NCBI RefSeq assembly: GCF_000328685.1
Contig: NC_019974.1
Coordinates: 549,001 to 613,000 of the forward strand
Direction: 5' to 3'
Source of the DNA: Natronococcus occultus SP4
Lineage (GTDB): Archaea > Halobacteriota > Halobacteria > Halobacteriales > Natrialbaceae
DNA length: 64,000 nt
The notes beneath the pieces were generated by a model. The model did not search any database. It was given only the letters and a program-made list of their open reading frames with translations, and was not told where the DNA came from. Position 1 is the stretch's first letter, and every line of letters begins with the position of its first letter. Below, one piece after another: positions 53,067-60,343 of this stretch. Position numbers and translations under genes: made by a program.

Positions 53067-54134
53067 ATGTCTCCGCTTTTCGTGACGACGGCTGCCGGAC
53101 TGGCGATCGGCGCGCTGTTGATCGTGCTAGTGCCGATCGTGTTGCGAAGCAGTATCGTCGTCGTCGACGCCTACGAAAAGAAAGCCCTGACCGTCCTCGG
53201 CGAGTACCGCAAGCTGCTCGAGCCCGGAATCAACGTGGTCCCGCCGTTCGTCTCGAACACCTACAGCTACGATATGCGGACCCAGACCGTCGACGTTCCC
53301 CGCCAGGAGGCGATCACGAGGGACAACTCACCGGTAACTGCCGACGCCGTCATCTACATGAAGGTAACGGACGCAAAGAGGGCCTTCCTGGAGGTCGACG
53401 ACTACGAGGGAGCCGTCTCGAACCTCGCCCAGACCACCCTGCGGGCCATCATCGGTGATATGGAGCTGGACGATACGCTCAACAGGCGCCAGGAGATCAA
53501 CGCCAGGATCCGCCAGGAGCTCGACGAACCCACCGACGAGTGGGGGATCCGGATCGAGTCGGTCGAAGTCCGGGAGGTCAACCCTTCGAAGGACGTCCAG
53601 CAGTCGATGGAGAAACAGACCTCCGCCGAGCGACGGCGGCGAGCGATGATCCTCGAGGCCCAGGGCGAGCGCCGCAGCGCCGTCGAGGCGGCCGAGGGTG
53701 ACAAACAGAGCGAGATCATCCGCGCCCAGGGCCAGAAGCAGAGCCAGATTCTGGAGGCCCAGGGTGACGCCATCTCGACCGTGCTGCGGGCTCGTTCGGC
53801 CGAATCGATGGGCGAGCGCGCGGTCATCGACAGGGGGATGGACACCCTGGCCGAGATCGGGCAAAGCGAGTCGACCACCTTCGTCATGCCCCAGGAGCTC
53901 ACGTCGATGGTCGGCCGGTACGGCACCCACCTCTCGGGCAGCGACGTCGCCGAGGACGGCGACCAGCTCGAGAGCCTCGAGTTCGACGAGGAGACCCGCG
54001 AGCTGATCGGTCTCGACGACATCAGCGAGATCATCGGCGAGATCGACGCGGAGATCGAATCCGATTCCGAGCTCGACATCGAGGCGGAGCCGGATACGGA
54101 CGAACCGATCGAACCCGCCACAAACACCGACTGA
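53067..54134 (+). CDS. SPFH/Band 7 protein, second copy (tandem paralogue)
   Basis: 355 residues. Same layout as the upstream copy: one N-terminal helix (AIGALLIVLVPIVLRSSIVV), SPFH core (VDAYEKKALTVLGEYRKLLEPGINVVPPF), and coiled coil (SAERRRRAMILEAQGERRSAVEAAEGDKQ). Over long blocks the two proteins are nearly identical, but positions that are Lys in the first copy are often Arg here (NKRQ to NRRQ, KRRAM to RRRAM). The acidic tail is shorter. A recent tandem duplication or gene conversion is likely; hetero-oligomers are plausible. Confidence 0.92.
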   Translation: MSPLFVTTAAGLAIGALLIVLVPIVLRSSIVVVDAYEKKALTVLGEYRKLLEPGINVVPPFVSNTYSYDMRTQTVDVPRQEAITRDNSPVTADAVIYMKVTDAKRAFLEVDDYEGAVSNLAQTTLRAIIGDMELDDTLNRRQEINARIRQELDEPTDEWGIRIESVEVREVNPSKDVQQSMEKQTSAERRRRAMILEAQGERRSAVEAAEGDKQSEIIRAQGQKQSQILEAQGDAISTVLRARSAESMGERAVIDRGMDTLAEIGQSESTTFVMPQELTSMVGRYGTHLSGSDVAEDGDQLESLEFDEETRELIGLDDISEIIGEIDAEIESDSELDIEAEPDTDEPIEPATNTD

Positions 54135-54215
54135 CGGCCCGGAGCGGCCGATCCTACTGGGCGAGACGGAGCGAAACCTGTTTTACCGCGGATCACATTA
54201 CGGACGGTAGACGTT

Positions 54216-54833
54216 ATGACACCGTCCAAAGGGGTCGACGACGACAAACGCTCGACCCTCCGCCGGTTCGCCGCGCTCGGAGCCGCCGCGCCGGTGGCCG
54301 GACTCTCGGAGTCCGCGAGCGCCGACACCGGCGAGAGCGACGCCCGCGACGCGATCACGGGCTATCTCTCGACGACCCCCGGAGCGCACTTCTCGAAGAT
54401 CCGGGACGACCTGCAGCTCGGCACCGGCGAGACCCAACATCACCTCCGTCAGCTCGAAGAGCAGGGTGTCGTCGAGCGCTACCGCGACGGCGACTACAAG
54501 CGGTTCGTGCCGGCCGACCGGTTCGACGACTTCGAGAAGCGCGCGCTTGGATACCTCCGCCGGGACACCCCGCGAGGGATGCTGATCGAACTCCTGCTGG
54601 TCCCGGAGTCGACGGCCGGCGACCTGGCGGACTCGCTCGGCGTCTCGGCGCCGACGGTGAGCAAGTACGCCGGCGAACTCGAGAACGCCGGCTTGCTCTC
54701 CCGCGAGGACGGGTACGCCGTCGAACGACCCGAGACCGTCCTCGTGTTGGCGGTCCGACACGCCGACTCCTTCGGCAACCGCGCGCGGCGGCTGGCGCGA
54801 AACGCCGATCAGTACGTCGCCTACGACGGGTAG
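54216..54833 (+). CDS. Double winged-helix protein with Tat-like N-terminus
   Basis: 205 residues. Two wHTH modules are visible: about residues 45-105 (ITGYLSTTPGAHFSKIRDDL with THHHLR-type recognition helix, QHHLRQLEEQGVVERYRDG) and about 120-180 (MLIELLLVPESTAGDLADSLGVSAPTVSKYAGELE). The N-terminus DDKRSTLRRFAALGAAAPVAGL resembles a Tat signal with Arg-Arg and an Ala-rich hydrophobic stretch, odd for a transcription factor. It may be secreted, or the start may be elsewhere; no alternative ATG with better context is evident. Confidence 0.75.
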   Translation: MTPSKGVDDDKRSTLRRFAALGAAAPVAGLSESASADTGESDARDAITGYLSTTPGAHFSKIRDDLQLGTGETQHHLRQLEEQGVVERYRDGDYKRFVPADRFDDFEKRALGYLRRDTPRGMLIELLLVPESTAGDLADSLGVSAPTVSKYAGELENAGLLSREDGYAVERPETVLVLAVRHADSFGNRARRLARNADQYVAYDG

Positions 54834-54851
54834 CGAGATCGCTCCCCCCAT

Positions 54852-54866
54852 CGTTTTCGAAAAAAG
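54852..54866. terminator. Symmetric T-rich/A-rich element between convergent genes
   Basis: CGTTTTCGAAAAAAG carries T runs on both strands between two convergent genes (54216-54833 and 54890-55126), a possible bidirectional terminator. Confidence 0.4.
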
Positions 54867-54889
54867 CGTGACTCGAGAGCGACGACCGA

Positions 54890-55126
54890 TCAGAGACAGG
54901 TGACCTTCCAGGTCGTGCTCGAGGAGTAGCCCCACTTCTCGATCTCGATCCCCGAGTCGGCCCCCTGTAGCGCGGTGATGTTCGAGCCGACCTCCTTGGC
55001 CGTCATCCCCAGCTCCTGGCCGATGACGCGGGACTTGAAGTACGTCTTCGTCGCCGCGTGTTCGCGCAGGTACCGGAGGATCCGGCGCTGTTTGCTCGTG
55101 AGGTCGGTTGCCGTTGCGGTGCTCAT
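54890..55126 (-). CDS. Small winged-helix-like protein
   Basis: 78 residues: MSTATATDLTSKQRRILRYL, then YFKSRVIGQELGMTAKEVGSNITAL and a C-terminal WGYSSSTTWKVT. The helices suggest a compact winged-helix domain (sigma-like HTH with a beta wing). It resembles a conserved haloarchaeal small regulator family (DUF7123 by memory, uncertain). Start is the ATG at 55126. It is convergent with the wHTH gene above. Confidence 0.78.
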   Translation of the reverse strand: MSTATATDLTSKQRRILRYLREHAATKTYFKSRVIGQELGMTAKEVGSNITALQGADSGIEIEKWGYSSSTTWKVTCL

Positions 55127-55293
55127 ACGAGCGCAGACGACGGGAACGCTCTTAGGGGGTTTGGTACGGGTAGTTAACTCCCTGCCGGCATGCGATTCTT
55201 CGCGGGAGTAAGACGAGAATACCGGGGGCGAAACGGGGTGTTGGTACGGCCGGTTAATCGGTCCGAACCGGCGACTGTCCGCGAAAGGAGTGA

Positions 55294-55824
55294 TTAGCGA
55301 CCGGCCTCCGACGCGTACTCGGAGGATAGCAGCGCTCCGACGCTGCAGGCGACCGCCTCGCCGAGGGCAGCGGTGCGGTCGGTGAGTCCGCCGGTGAGCG
55401 CGCCGGCGGCCCCGTCGGTCTCGGCGACCCCCTTCCGCCCGAGGACGTCGTCCATCACCGGGCCGAGCTCCTCGCCGTCCTCGATCCGGCGCGCGACCGA
55501 CTCGGGAAGCCGCAGCGTCGGCCCGCCGCCCCGCTCGAGTCGGTTGCCGTCGGTCGCCGCGCTCCACATGATCAGCGAGAGCCCGGGGACGTCCTCGATC
55601 CGGGCGACGCCGCCTTCGAGACCGATCCCGTACTCGGCGTCGGCGTTCTCGAGGGCACGTTTCGCCCGGTTCTCGGCGCCCGTGACGGTTTCGGCGATCG
55701 ACCGGGGCTGTTCGGAGACATCGGAGTCGACCGCGACCGGGATAACCGTCGGCTCGTACCGCGCGAGGGTTCGCTCGACCGCTTCGACCTTGACCGGGTT
55801 CGTGCTCCCGACTGCGACGTCCAT
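55294..55824 (-). CDS. DUF84 / inosine-xanthosine triphosphatase family
   Basis: 176 residues from MDVAVGSTNPVKVEAVERTL. The motifs VAVGSTNPVKVEAVE and GIGLEGGV are those of the YjjX/DUF84 phosphatase family, which removes non-canonical purine triphosphates. The catalytic fold is MAF/HAM1-like. Start chosen at the ATG that begins the family consensus; the longer upstream frame is a shadow. It lies head-to-head with tfb, about 206 bp apart. Confidence 0.88.
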   Translation of the reverse strand: MDVAVGSTNPVKVEAVERTLARYEPTVIPVAVDSDVSEQPRSIAETVTGAENRAKRALENADAEYGIGLEGGVARIEDVPGLSLIMWSAATDGNRLERGGGPTLRLPESVARRIEDGEELGPVMDDVLGRKGVAETDGAAGALTGGLTDRTAALGEAVACSVGALLSSEYASEAGR

Positions 55825-56030
55825 ACCGTCCTTTCGGATCCGGCCCGTTTGGAACTCTCGTTTCGTTTCGAGTCGTGAGTTCGGTCCTACACGGATTTTG
55901 ACGAAAAACCCCGTCTCGGCCCCGAAAACGGGGGCGATTCCGAAACCATTAACTCCGGTGTCTCGCAACCAGGTAGGTAACAACTCCGTCCGGATTCTGC
56001 ACGCGACCCAGCCGGGCAGTAGTCGCCACC

Positions 56031-57011
56031 ATGACTAACGCATCACCGAACACGAGAGTCCGACGTAGCGAACACGAAACCAACGAGGAGACGACCGAGA
56101 GCGAGGACAGCGACGTCGTCTGTCCCGAGTGTGCCGGCCAGCTCGTCGTCGACGACGAGCACGGCGAGACCGTCTGTGAGGATTGTGGCCTCGTCGTCGA
56201 GGAAGACTCCGTCGACCGAGGACCCGAGTGGCGCGCCTTCGACGCCACCGAGAAAAACGAGAAGTCCCGCGTCGGCGCGCCGACGACGAACACGATGCAC
56301 GACAAGGGGCTGTCGACGAACATCGACTGGCGCAACAAGGACGCCTACGGCAACTCGCTGGGCTCGCGCCAGCGCGAGAAGATGCAGCGCCTGCGCAAGT
56401 GGAACGAGCGGTTCCGCACCCGCGACTCCAAGGAACGCAACCTCAAGCAGGCGCTTGGCGAGATCGACCGCATGGCGTCGGCGCTGGGGCTGCCGACGAA
56501 CGTTCGCGAGACTGCAAGCGTGATCTACCGGCGGGCTCTCGAGGAGGACCTGCTGCCCGGTCGATCGATCGAGGGCGTCTCGACGGCCTGCGTCTACGCC
56601 GCCGCCCGACAGGCCGGCGTTCCGCGCTCGCTCGACGAGATCGCCGACGTCTCCCGCGTCGAGAAAAACGAGATCGCCCGCACCTACCGCTACGTCGTCC
56701 GCGAGCTCGGTCTCGAGGTCCAGCCCGCCGACCCCGAGAGCTACGTCCCCCGTTTCGCGTCGGGACTCGAACTCTCCGACGAGGCCGAACACCGCGCGCG
56801 CGGACTGCTCCAGAACGCCAAGGAGAAAGGCGTTCACTCGGGGAAGTCGCCCGTCGGCCTCGCGGCCGCCGCAGTGTACGCCGCTGCACTGCTCACCAAC
56901 GAGAAGACGACCCAGGCCGCGGTGAGCGATGTCGCCGACATCTCCGAAGTTACCATCCGGAATCGGTACCACGAGCTGCTCGAGGCCGAGGAAACCCTCG
57001 GGATGGCCTGA
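56031..57011 (+). CDS. tfb: Transcription initiation factor TFB
   Basis: 326 residues. N-terminal zinc ribbon (CPECAGQLVVDDEHGETVCEDCG, residues about 25-50; shown in two parts: CPEC and CEDCG), the B-finger (GPEWRAF) and two cyclin repeats (ASALGLPTNVRETASVIYRR; RGLLQNAKEKGVHSGKSPVG) with the conserved HTH. Recruits RNA polymerase to TBP/BRE promoters. Halobacteria have several TFBs, so this is one paralogue. An unusually long spacer separates the divergent DUF84 gene. Confidence 0.96.
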   Translation: MTNASPNTRVRRSEHETNEETTESEDSDVVCPECAGQLVVDDEHGETVCEDCGLVVEEDSVDRGPEWRAFDATEKNEKSRVGAPTTNTMHDKGLSTNIDWRNKDAYGNSLGSRQREKMQRLRKWNERFRTRDSKERNLKQALGEIDRMASALGLPTNVRETASVIYRRALEEDLLPGRSIEGVSTACVYAAARQAGVPRSLDEIADVSRVEKNEIARTYRYVVRELGLEVQPADPESYVPRFASGLELSDEAEHRARGLLQNAKEKGVHSGKSPVGLAAAAVYAAALLTNEKTTQAAVSDVADISEVTIRNRYHELLEAEETLGMA

Positions 57012-57028
57012 GTCGTCGGAACGACACC

Positions 57029-57036
57029 GTTTTTCG
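57029..57036 (+). promoter_or_regulatory. TATA element of aroD
   Basis: GTTTTTCG centred about 28 bp before the ATG at 57060, consistent with leaderless initiation. Confidence 0.5.
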
Positions 57037-57059
57037 CCGCCCCGTTCTCACAATCGGCT

Positions 57060-57764
57060 ATGGGCATCGATTTCGACTCGTTCACGCTTACGGCTGCGAC
57101 CGCCGATCTCGCCGACGCCGACGAGCCGACGGCTCGCGAGCACGCCGACGCTGTCGAGTTTCGGATGGACCTGACCGACGACCCCCTCGAGTGCCTCGAG
57201 GGCTACGACGCTTCTCTCCCGATCATCGCGACCAACCGCGCCGCCTGGGAGGGCGGCGAGTGGGATGGTACTGACGAAGATCGGCTCGAGGTTCTTTCGG
57301 CGGCGACCGCGTTCGACGCCGTCGGCGCGATCGACGTCGAACTCGAGTCGATCCTCGCAGGTGAGGCAGAGGACGTCCTCGAGACCGCCCGCGAGCGTGA
57401 CGTCTCGATCGTCGCGTCGAGCCACGACTTCGAGGGGACGCCGTCTCGGGGCGAGATGGTCTCGACGCTGACCGAGGCGGGCAAGTACGCCGACGTCGCG
57501 AAACTGGCCGTCACCGCGGAATCGAAAGCCGACACGATCGCGTTGCTGTCGGCGACCGAGCAGCTCGCGTACCACGGCGACAGGGTGGCGACGATGGCGA
57601 TGGGCGAACTCGGCCGCCACACGCGGGCCGTGGCGCCGGTGTACGGCTCGAAGATCGGCTACGCGCCCGTCGATCCCACCGAGGCGACGGCGCCGGGCCA
57701 GTACGACCTCGAGACGCTCTCGAGGCTCGTGGCCGATCTCGACGGACCGACAGCGGAGAACTAA
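57060..57764 (+). CDS. aroD: 3-dehydroquinate dehydratase, type I
   Basis: 234 residues. Third step of the shikimate pathway. Type I hallmark: the Schiff-base Lys148 (DVAKLAVT) and the general acid/base His122 (ASSHDF), with VEFRMDL early and GSKIGYAPV near the C-terminus, all in a TIM-barrel pattern. Halobacteria use a type I enzyme with the archaeal early-shikimate route. It stands 48 bp after tfb with its own TATA element. Confidence 0.93.
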   Translation: MGIDFDSFTLTAATADLADADEPTAREHADAVEFRMDLTDDPLECLEGYDASLPIIATNRAAWEGGEWDGTDEDRLEVLSAATAFDAVGAIDVELESILAGEAEDVLETARERDVSIVASSHDFEGTPSRGEMVSTLTEAGKYADVAKLAVTAESKADTIALLSATEQLAYHGDRVATMAMGELGRHTRAVAPVYGSKIGYAPVDPTEATAPGQYDLETLSRLVADLDGPTAEN

Positions 57765-57782
57765 GCGGGCGGAGCTCGCTGC

Positions 57783-58016
57783 TTACGAGAGGCGGCGCTT
57801 CCAGCGCTCGAGCAGCGTCGTCCCGGAGCCGTCGGACGCCGCTCGATCGTCACCGATCAGATTCCGGTCGAGAACGCGCGCGAGGCGACGACCGTCCGCA
57901 GTCAACCCGACGCGTCCGCGTCCTCTGTCATATCGGATGAACCCCCCGTCCCGAAGCGTCCCCAGGTGGATCTGAATGATCGCCTTGTCGTCCGTCTGGC
58001 TCCGCTTGAACGCCAC
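57783..58016 (-). CDS. Short winged-helix fragment, N-terminally truncated
   Basis: 77 residues, GTG start. The sequence from SQTDDKAIIQIHLGTLRDG looks like the second half of a DUF7344-type winged helix (helix 3 and wing: HLGTLRDGGFIRYDRGRGRVGLT). No upstream ATG is present in the frame before a TAG, so the N-terminal helices are lost: a remnant or a short stand-alone peptide. It is at the border of the decayed zone. Confidence 0.4.
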   Translation of the reverse strand: MAFKRSQTDDKAIIQIHLGTLRDGGFIRYDRGRGRVGLTADGRRLARVLDRNLIGDDRAASDGSGTTLLERWKRRLS

Positions 58017-58114
58017 GAAGGAACGGTTAAACAGCCGAACAGTATCGGGTGAGCGCTAGCAGTGTGGTTCGACGACCCCGTACGGGAGGGGCGCGACCGG
58101 GCCCGGTAGAGCGG

Positions 58115-58124
58115 TCATACATAT
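58115..58124 (+). promoter_or_regulatory. TATA element before the interrupted membrane gene
   Basis: CATACATATC lies about 30 bp upstream of the ATG at 58149, a leaderless-type promoter that survives although the gene is interrupted. Confidence 0.5.
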
Positions 58125-58148
58125 CTCTCTGAGGACCCAAACGAGCGT

Positions 58149-58490
58149 ATGACGGGGGATACGCCGCTCGAGCGGGCCACCCGCTGGGAGCATGCCGACG
58201 AGAGCAGGTGTATCCCGTGTACTGTCCTCAGCCTGGCAATCGCAGCGGTGGCGGCGGTCGTCGTCGGCGTCGCCGTTCCGAGCGCCGGTATCGTGCTGTT
58301 CGTCGTCGCCGTGACCTGTGATGAATGTAGCGATCGGGTCCTCGAGTTCGGGGTCTGAGCCGTCATCGTACCGGTCGCGGCCCTGTGGCTGTCCTCGCGG
58401 GGCGACGGTGGCGGGGCTGCGGAGTACGATGACGCGGTCGACGCGGCGCCCGACCGAGTCGAACAACAGGAGCCGGGGATGGACCGCTGA
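58149..58490 (+). pseudogene. Membrane protein gene interrupted by one in-frame TGA
   Basis: The frame from ATG 58149 reads 69 codons (ADESRCIPCTVLSLAIAAVA, then a hydrophobic stretch) to TGA at 58356. The same frame then stays open for another 44 codons (AVIVPVAALWLSS ... EQQEPGMDR) to a TGA at 58488. One nonsense change in a gene of about 113 codons explains this best. Haloarchaea are not known for TGA recoding, so it is called a pseudogene; the short 69-codon product could still be made. Its TATA box is intact. Confidence 0.5.
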
Positions 58491-58507
58491 CCGCGCGACG
58501 CTGTCCC

Positions 58508-59187
58508 GTGCTCGCGCTGGTGGTCGCCCCCGCGTTCGTGGGTGGCTATCAAACGGTCGCACTGCTCTCAGCGTCCGGGGACGCAACTGGAACGTTCGCA
58601 ACTGGGTCGGAGTCCGGCGATGAGGTTTCGGGGGTCGACACCGCTCTACAGAGATACAGCGAGAGTGCCTCGGGGCTTGACCCCGGGGAGAATCGCGTAA
58701 GCTATATGACGCATCCCACCGTATTGACGAGAACAGTTGCGACGTGGATTAAAGACCGTAATCCGAAGCAACTGCGCGCAGTTGCGAGGAATGCGACACC
58801 TCTCAAAACCCGCGTCCTTGACGTGGTGAGACGGGTGTTGTCGGGTCGTGGTGGAGCGACCGACCCCCACGGACGCACCGAGCGTTCGGGTGTTAATTCC
58901 AACCGACCCATTTCGGGAAGGTCGAGGGGAATTAAATTCGCCTGCGCCCACCCGTCCGTTTCTGGACGGCATGGGCAAAACGGTGAAGCCTCGGGGCTTG
59001 TCCCCGAGGTACTTCACCGAGCGAGCTTCCCGAGAAAAACGAGACCGATAGCAACGAGACCGAAGCGACCGACACGGTCACGACGAGTGGGGGTGGCGAG
59101 GACCTCAAGCCGATCCACGACGAGGAAAAACTCTCGACACTGACGGGAACGAACTCGAGACAAACGTCTGATATAGAGCAGAATTAT
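58508..59187 (+). pseudogene. Secreted-protein gene interrupted by an insertion-element relic
   Basis: 18 bp after the previous gene, a GTG-started frame reads a signal-peptide-like start (LALVVAPAFVGGYQTVALLS) and a Ser/Thr/Asp-rich stretch (SGDATGTFATGSESGDEVSG), then turns into non-coding-like sequence near 58660. At 59032 a Glu/Thr/Asp-rich frame in another phase resumes (NETDSNETEATDTVTTSGGG). Both ends look like one secreted acidic protein split by about 370 bp of foreign DNA. Confidence 0.4.
58660..59030. mobile_element. Degenerate IS200/IS605-like (IS1341-type) relic, uncertain
   Basis: Two similar hairpins flank the segment: 58668-58690 (CCTCGGGGCTTGACCCCGGGG) and 58982-59018 with GGTGAAG/CTTCACC outer and CCTCGGGG/CCCCGAGG inner stems around CTTGT. 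Such CCTCGGGGCTTG hairpins are typical of ends of haloarchaeal IS200/IS605-type elements, to my knowledge. Lower-G+C sequence with no intact transposase lies between. No direct repeats were confirmed. Confidence 0.35.
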
Positions 59188-59220
59188 AAAGTAGCGAGGG
59201 GCAACCGGACGTTGATAGTC

Positions 59221-59841
59221 CTACTCGTTCAGTTCGTCATCTGGAACTTCCTTGTTTGCCTCAGCGTCGTCCGGTGCGAGGTCTCTTGCAGCAGCCTCGT
59301 GATCACCGCCTTCCGGATTGTCCTCTCCAACAGCAACGATGATCATATCATTGACTAACTGTGCAGGATCGCTAGAATCGACTCCGAACGTATTGGTGAG
59401 CAACCCAACGTCCTCGTATTCGCCCACTTCAAGTGTCGTGGCCCAAAGCGGCGATGTGGTGCCACCGTTGAAGAGCCCGACGTTGCCCGTTTTTGGACCC
59501 ACCAGGAAGACAAACACGTGGATTGTTTGCTTCCCCTGGTTACGAATCCTGAAGAGGTCCTTGAAGATGGTAACTGAATTGGAGTTGACCCCAGTGCCAC
59601 CACCCTCCGTCTCATTGTCCTCGTCCATCCGGATTCGGAGATGGCCCTCATCTTCGTCAACGTAACTACTGTTAGGGCTGTCAGGAACCTCTTTGAGGCC
59701 GAGGTATGCATTTGCGTCATTAACGGCCCGAACACTCATCTCACGTGTAGACGTGACCGAACTGAACGCGCCCGTGCCGACAAGCGCACTTGCTCCGATA
59801 GCTGTACTCCCCGCACCGATCAGGAATTTACGTCGTTCCAT
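59221..59841 (-). CDS. DUF1102-like Tat-exported protein (TasA/camelysin-like candidate)
   Basis: 206 residues. Starts MERRKFLIGAGSTAIGASAL, a Tat signal followed by GTGAFSSVTSTREMSVRAV, the junction typical of DUF1102 and TasA/camelysin proteins. Beta-rich mature part (NSVTIFKDLFRIRNQGKQTI, VFVFLVGPKTGN) and an acidic tail. Lower G+C than neighbours, suggesting transfer. Archaeal bundling-pilus subunits belong to this wider TasA-like group (knowledge from memory); processing by the SipW-like peptidase nearby is inferred. Confidence 0.75.
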   Translation of the reverse strand: MERRKFLIGAGSTAIGASALVGTGAFSSVTSTREMSVRAVNDANAYLGLKEVPDSPNSSYVDEDEGHLRIRMDEDNETEGGGTGVNSNSVTIFKDLFRIRNQGKQTIHVFVFLVGPKTGNVGLFNGGTTSPLWATTLEVGEYEDVGLLTNTFGVDSSDPAQLVNDMIIVAVGEDNPEGGDHEAAARDLAPDDAEANKEVPDDELNE

Positions 59842-60343
59842 CGTGATTCACCGTTATTGCGCGCTCGAGCCGCCGACCGCCCGTCGCTCGCCATCGTGGC
59901 GTCGTCTTCGAGCGCAGGCATTCTCCCCATGGACAGCACCCCCCTTTTGTATACACTGGCAGCAGATTCGGCATACCGGGCCTGTAGAGCGGTAGTAGTG
60001 TCGTGCAGGAGTCTCGTCGAAAAGTACGGGCGGTCAGGAGGTCTATAGCCGGGACGTACAGAGGCGAGTGGGGCGACCTGCAGTCCGGATCGGTCGCGTC
60101 CTCGCTCGAGCAAACTACCACAGGCTCTCCATGAAGGGCTGTTAACAACAATTGTGACTAACAGGTAGGTCCGATTGATGCAGCTTGAGCAGCACTCTCG
60201 AGCGTGCGACGGCCCGCGATCGAAGAACGAGCTATCCGAACCGTCGGCACGTCACGAGGACGCGAACACGGACAACGAGCGACCCCACTCCTCGATCTCC
60301 TGTTTCCCGTCACTCGAGCGAAGTAAGCAAAAGAGGACCGTCG
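59842..60343. other. 502-bp intergenic region between the DUF1102-like gene and the DUF5305-like gene
   Basis: No gene supported. It contains a reverse-strand TATA-like TATACAAAAG at about 59946-59955 that could serve the DUF1102-like gene with a leader of roughly 80 nt. The remaining part shows only shadow reading frames and a slightly lower G+C content. Confidence 0.45.
59946..59955 (-). promoter_or_regulatory. Possible TATA element of the DUF1102-like gene
   Basis: Reverse-strand TATACAAAAG, roughly 105 bp upstream of the ATG, would give a leader of about 80 nt. A closer box is only weak. Confidence 0.3.
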
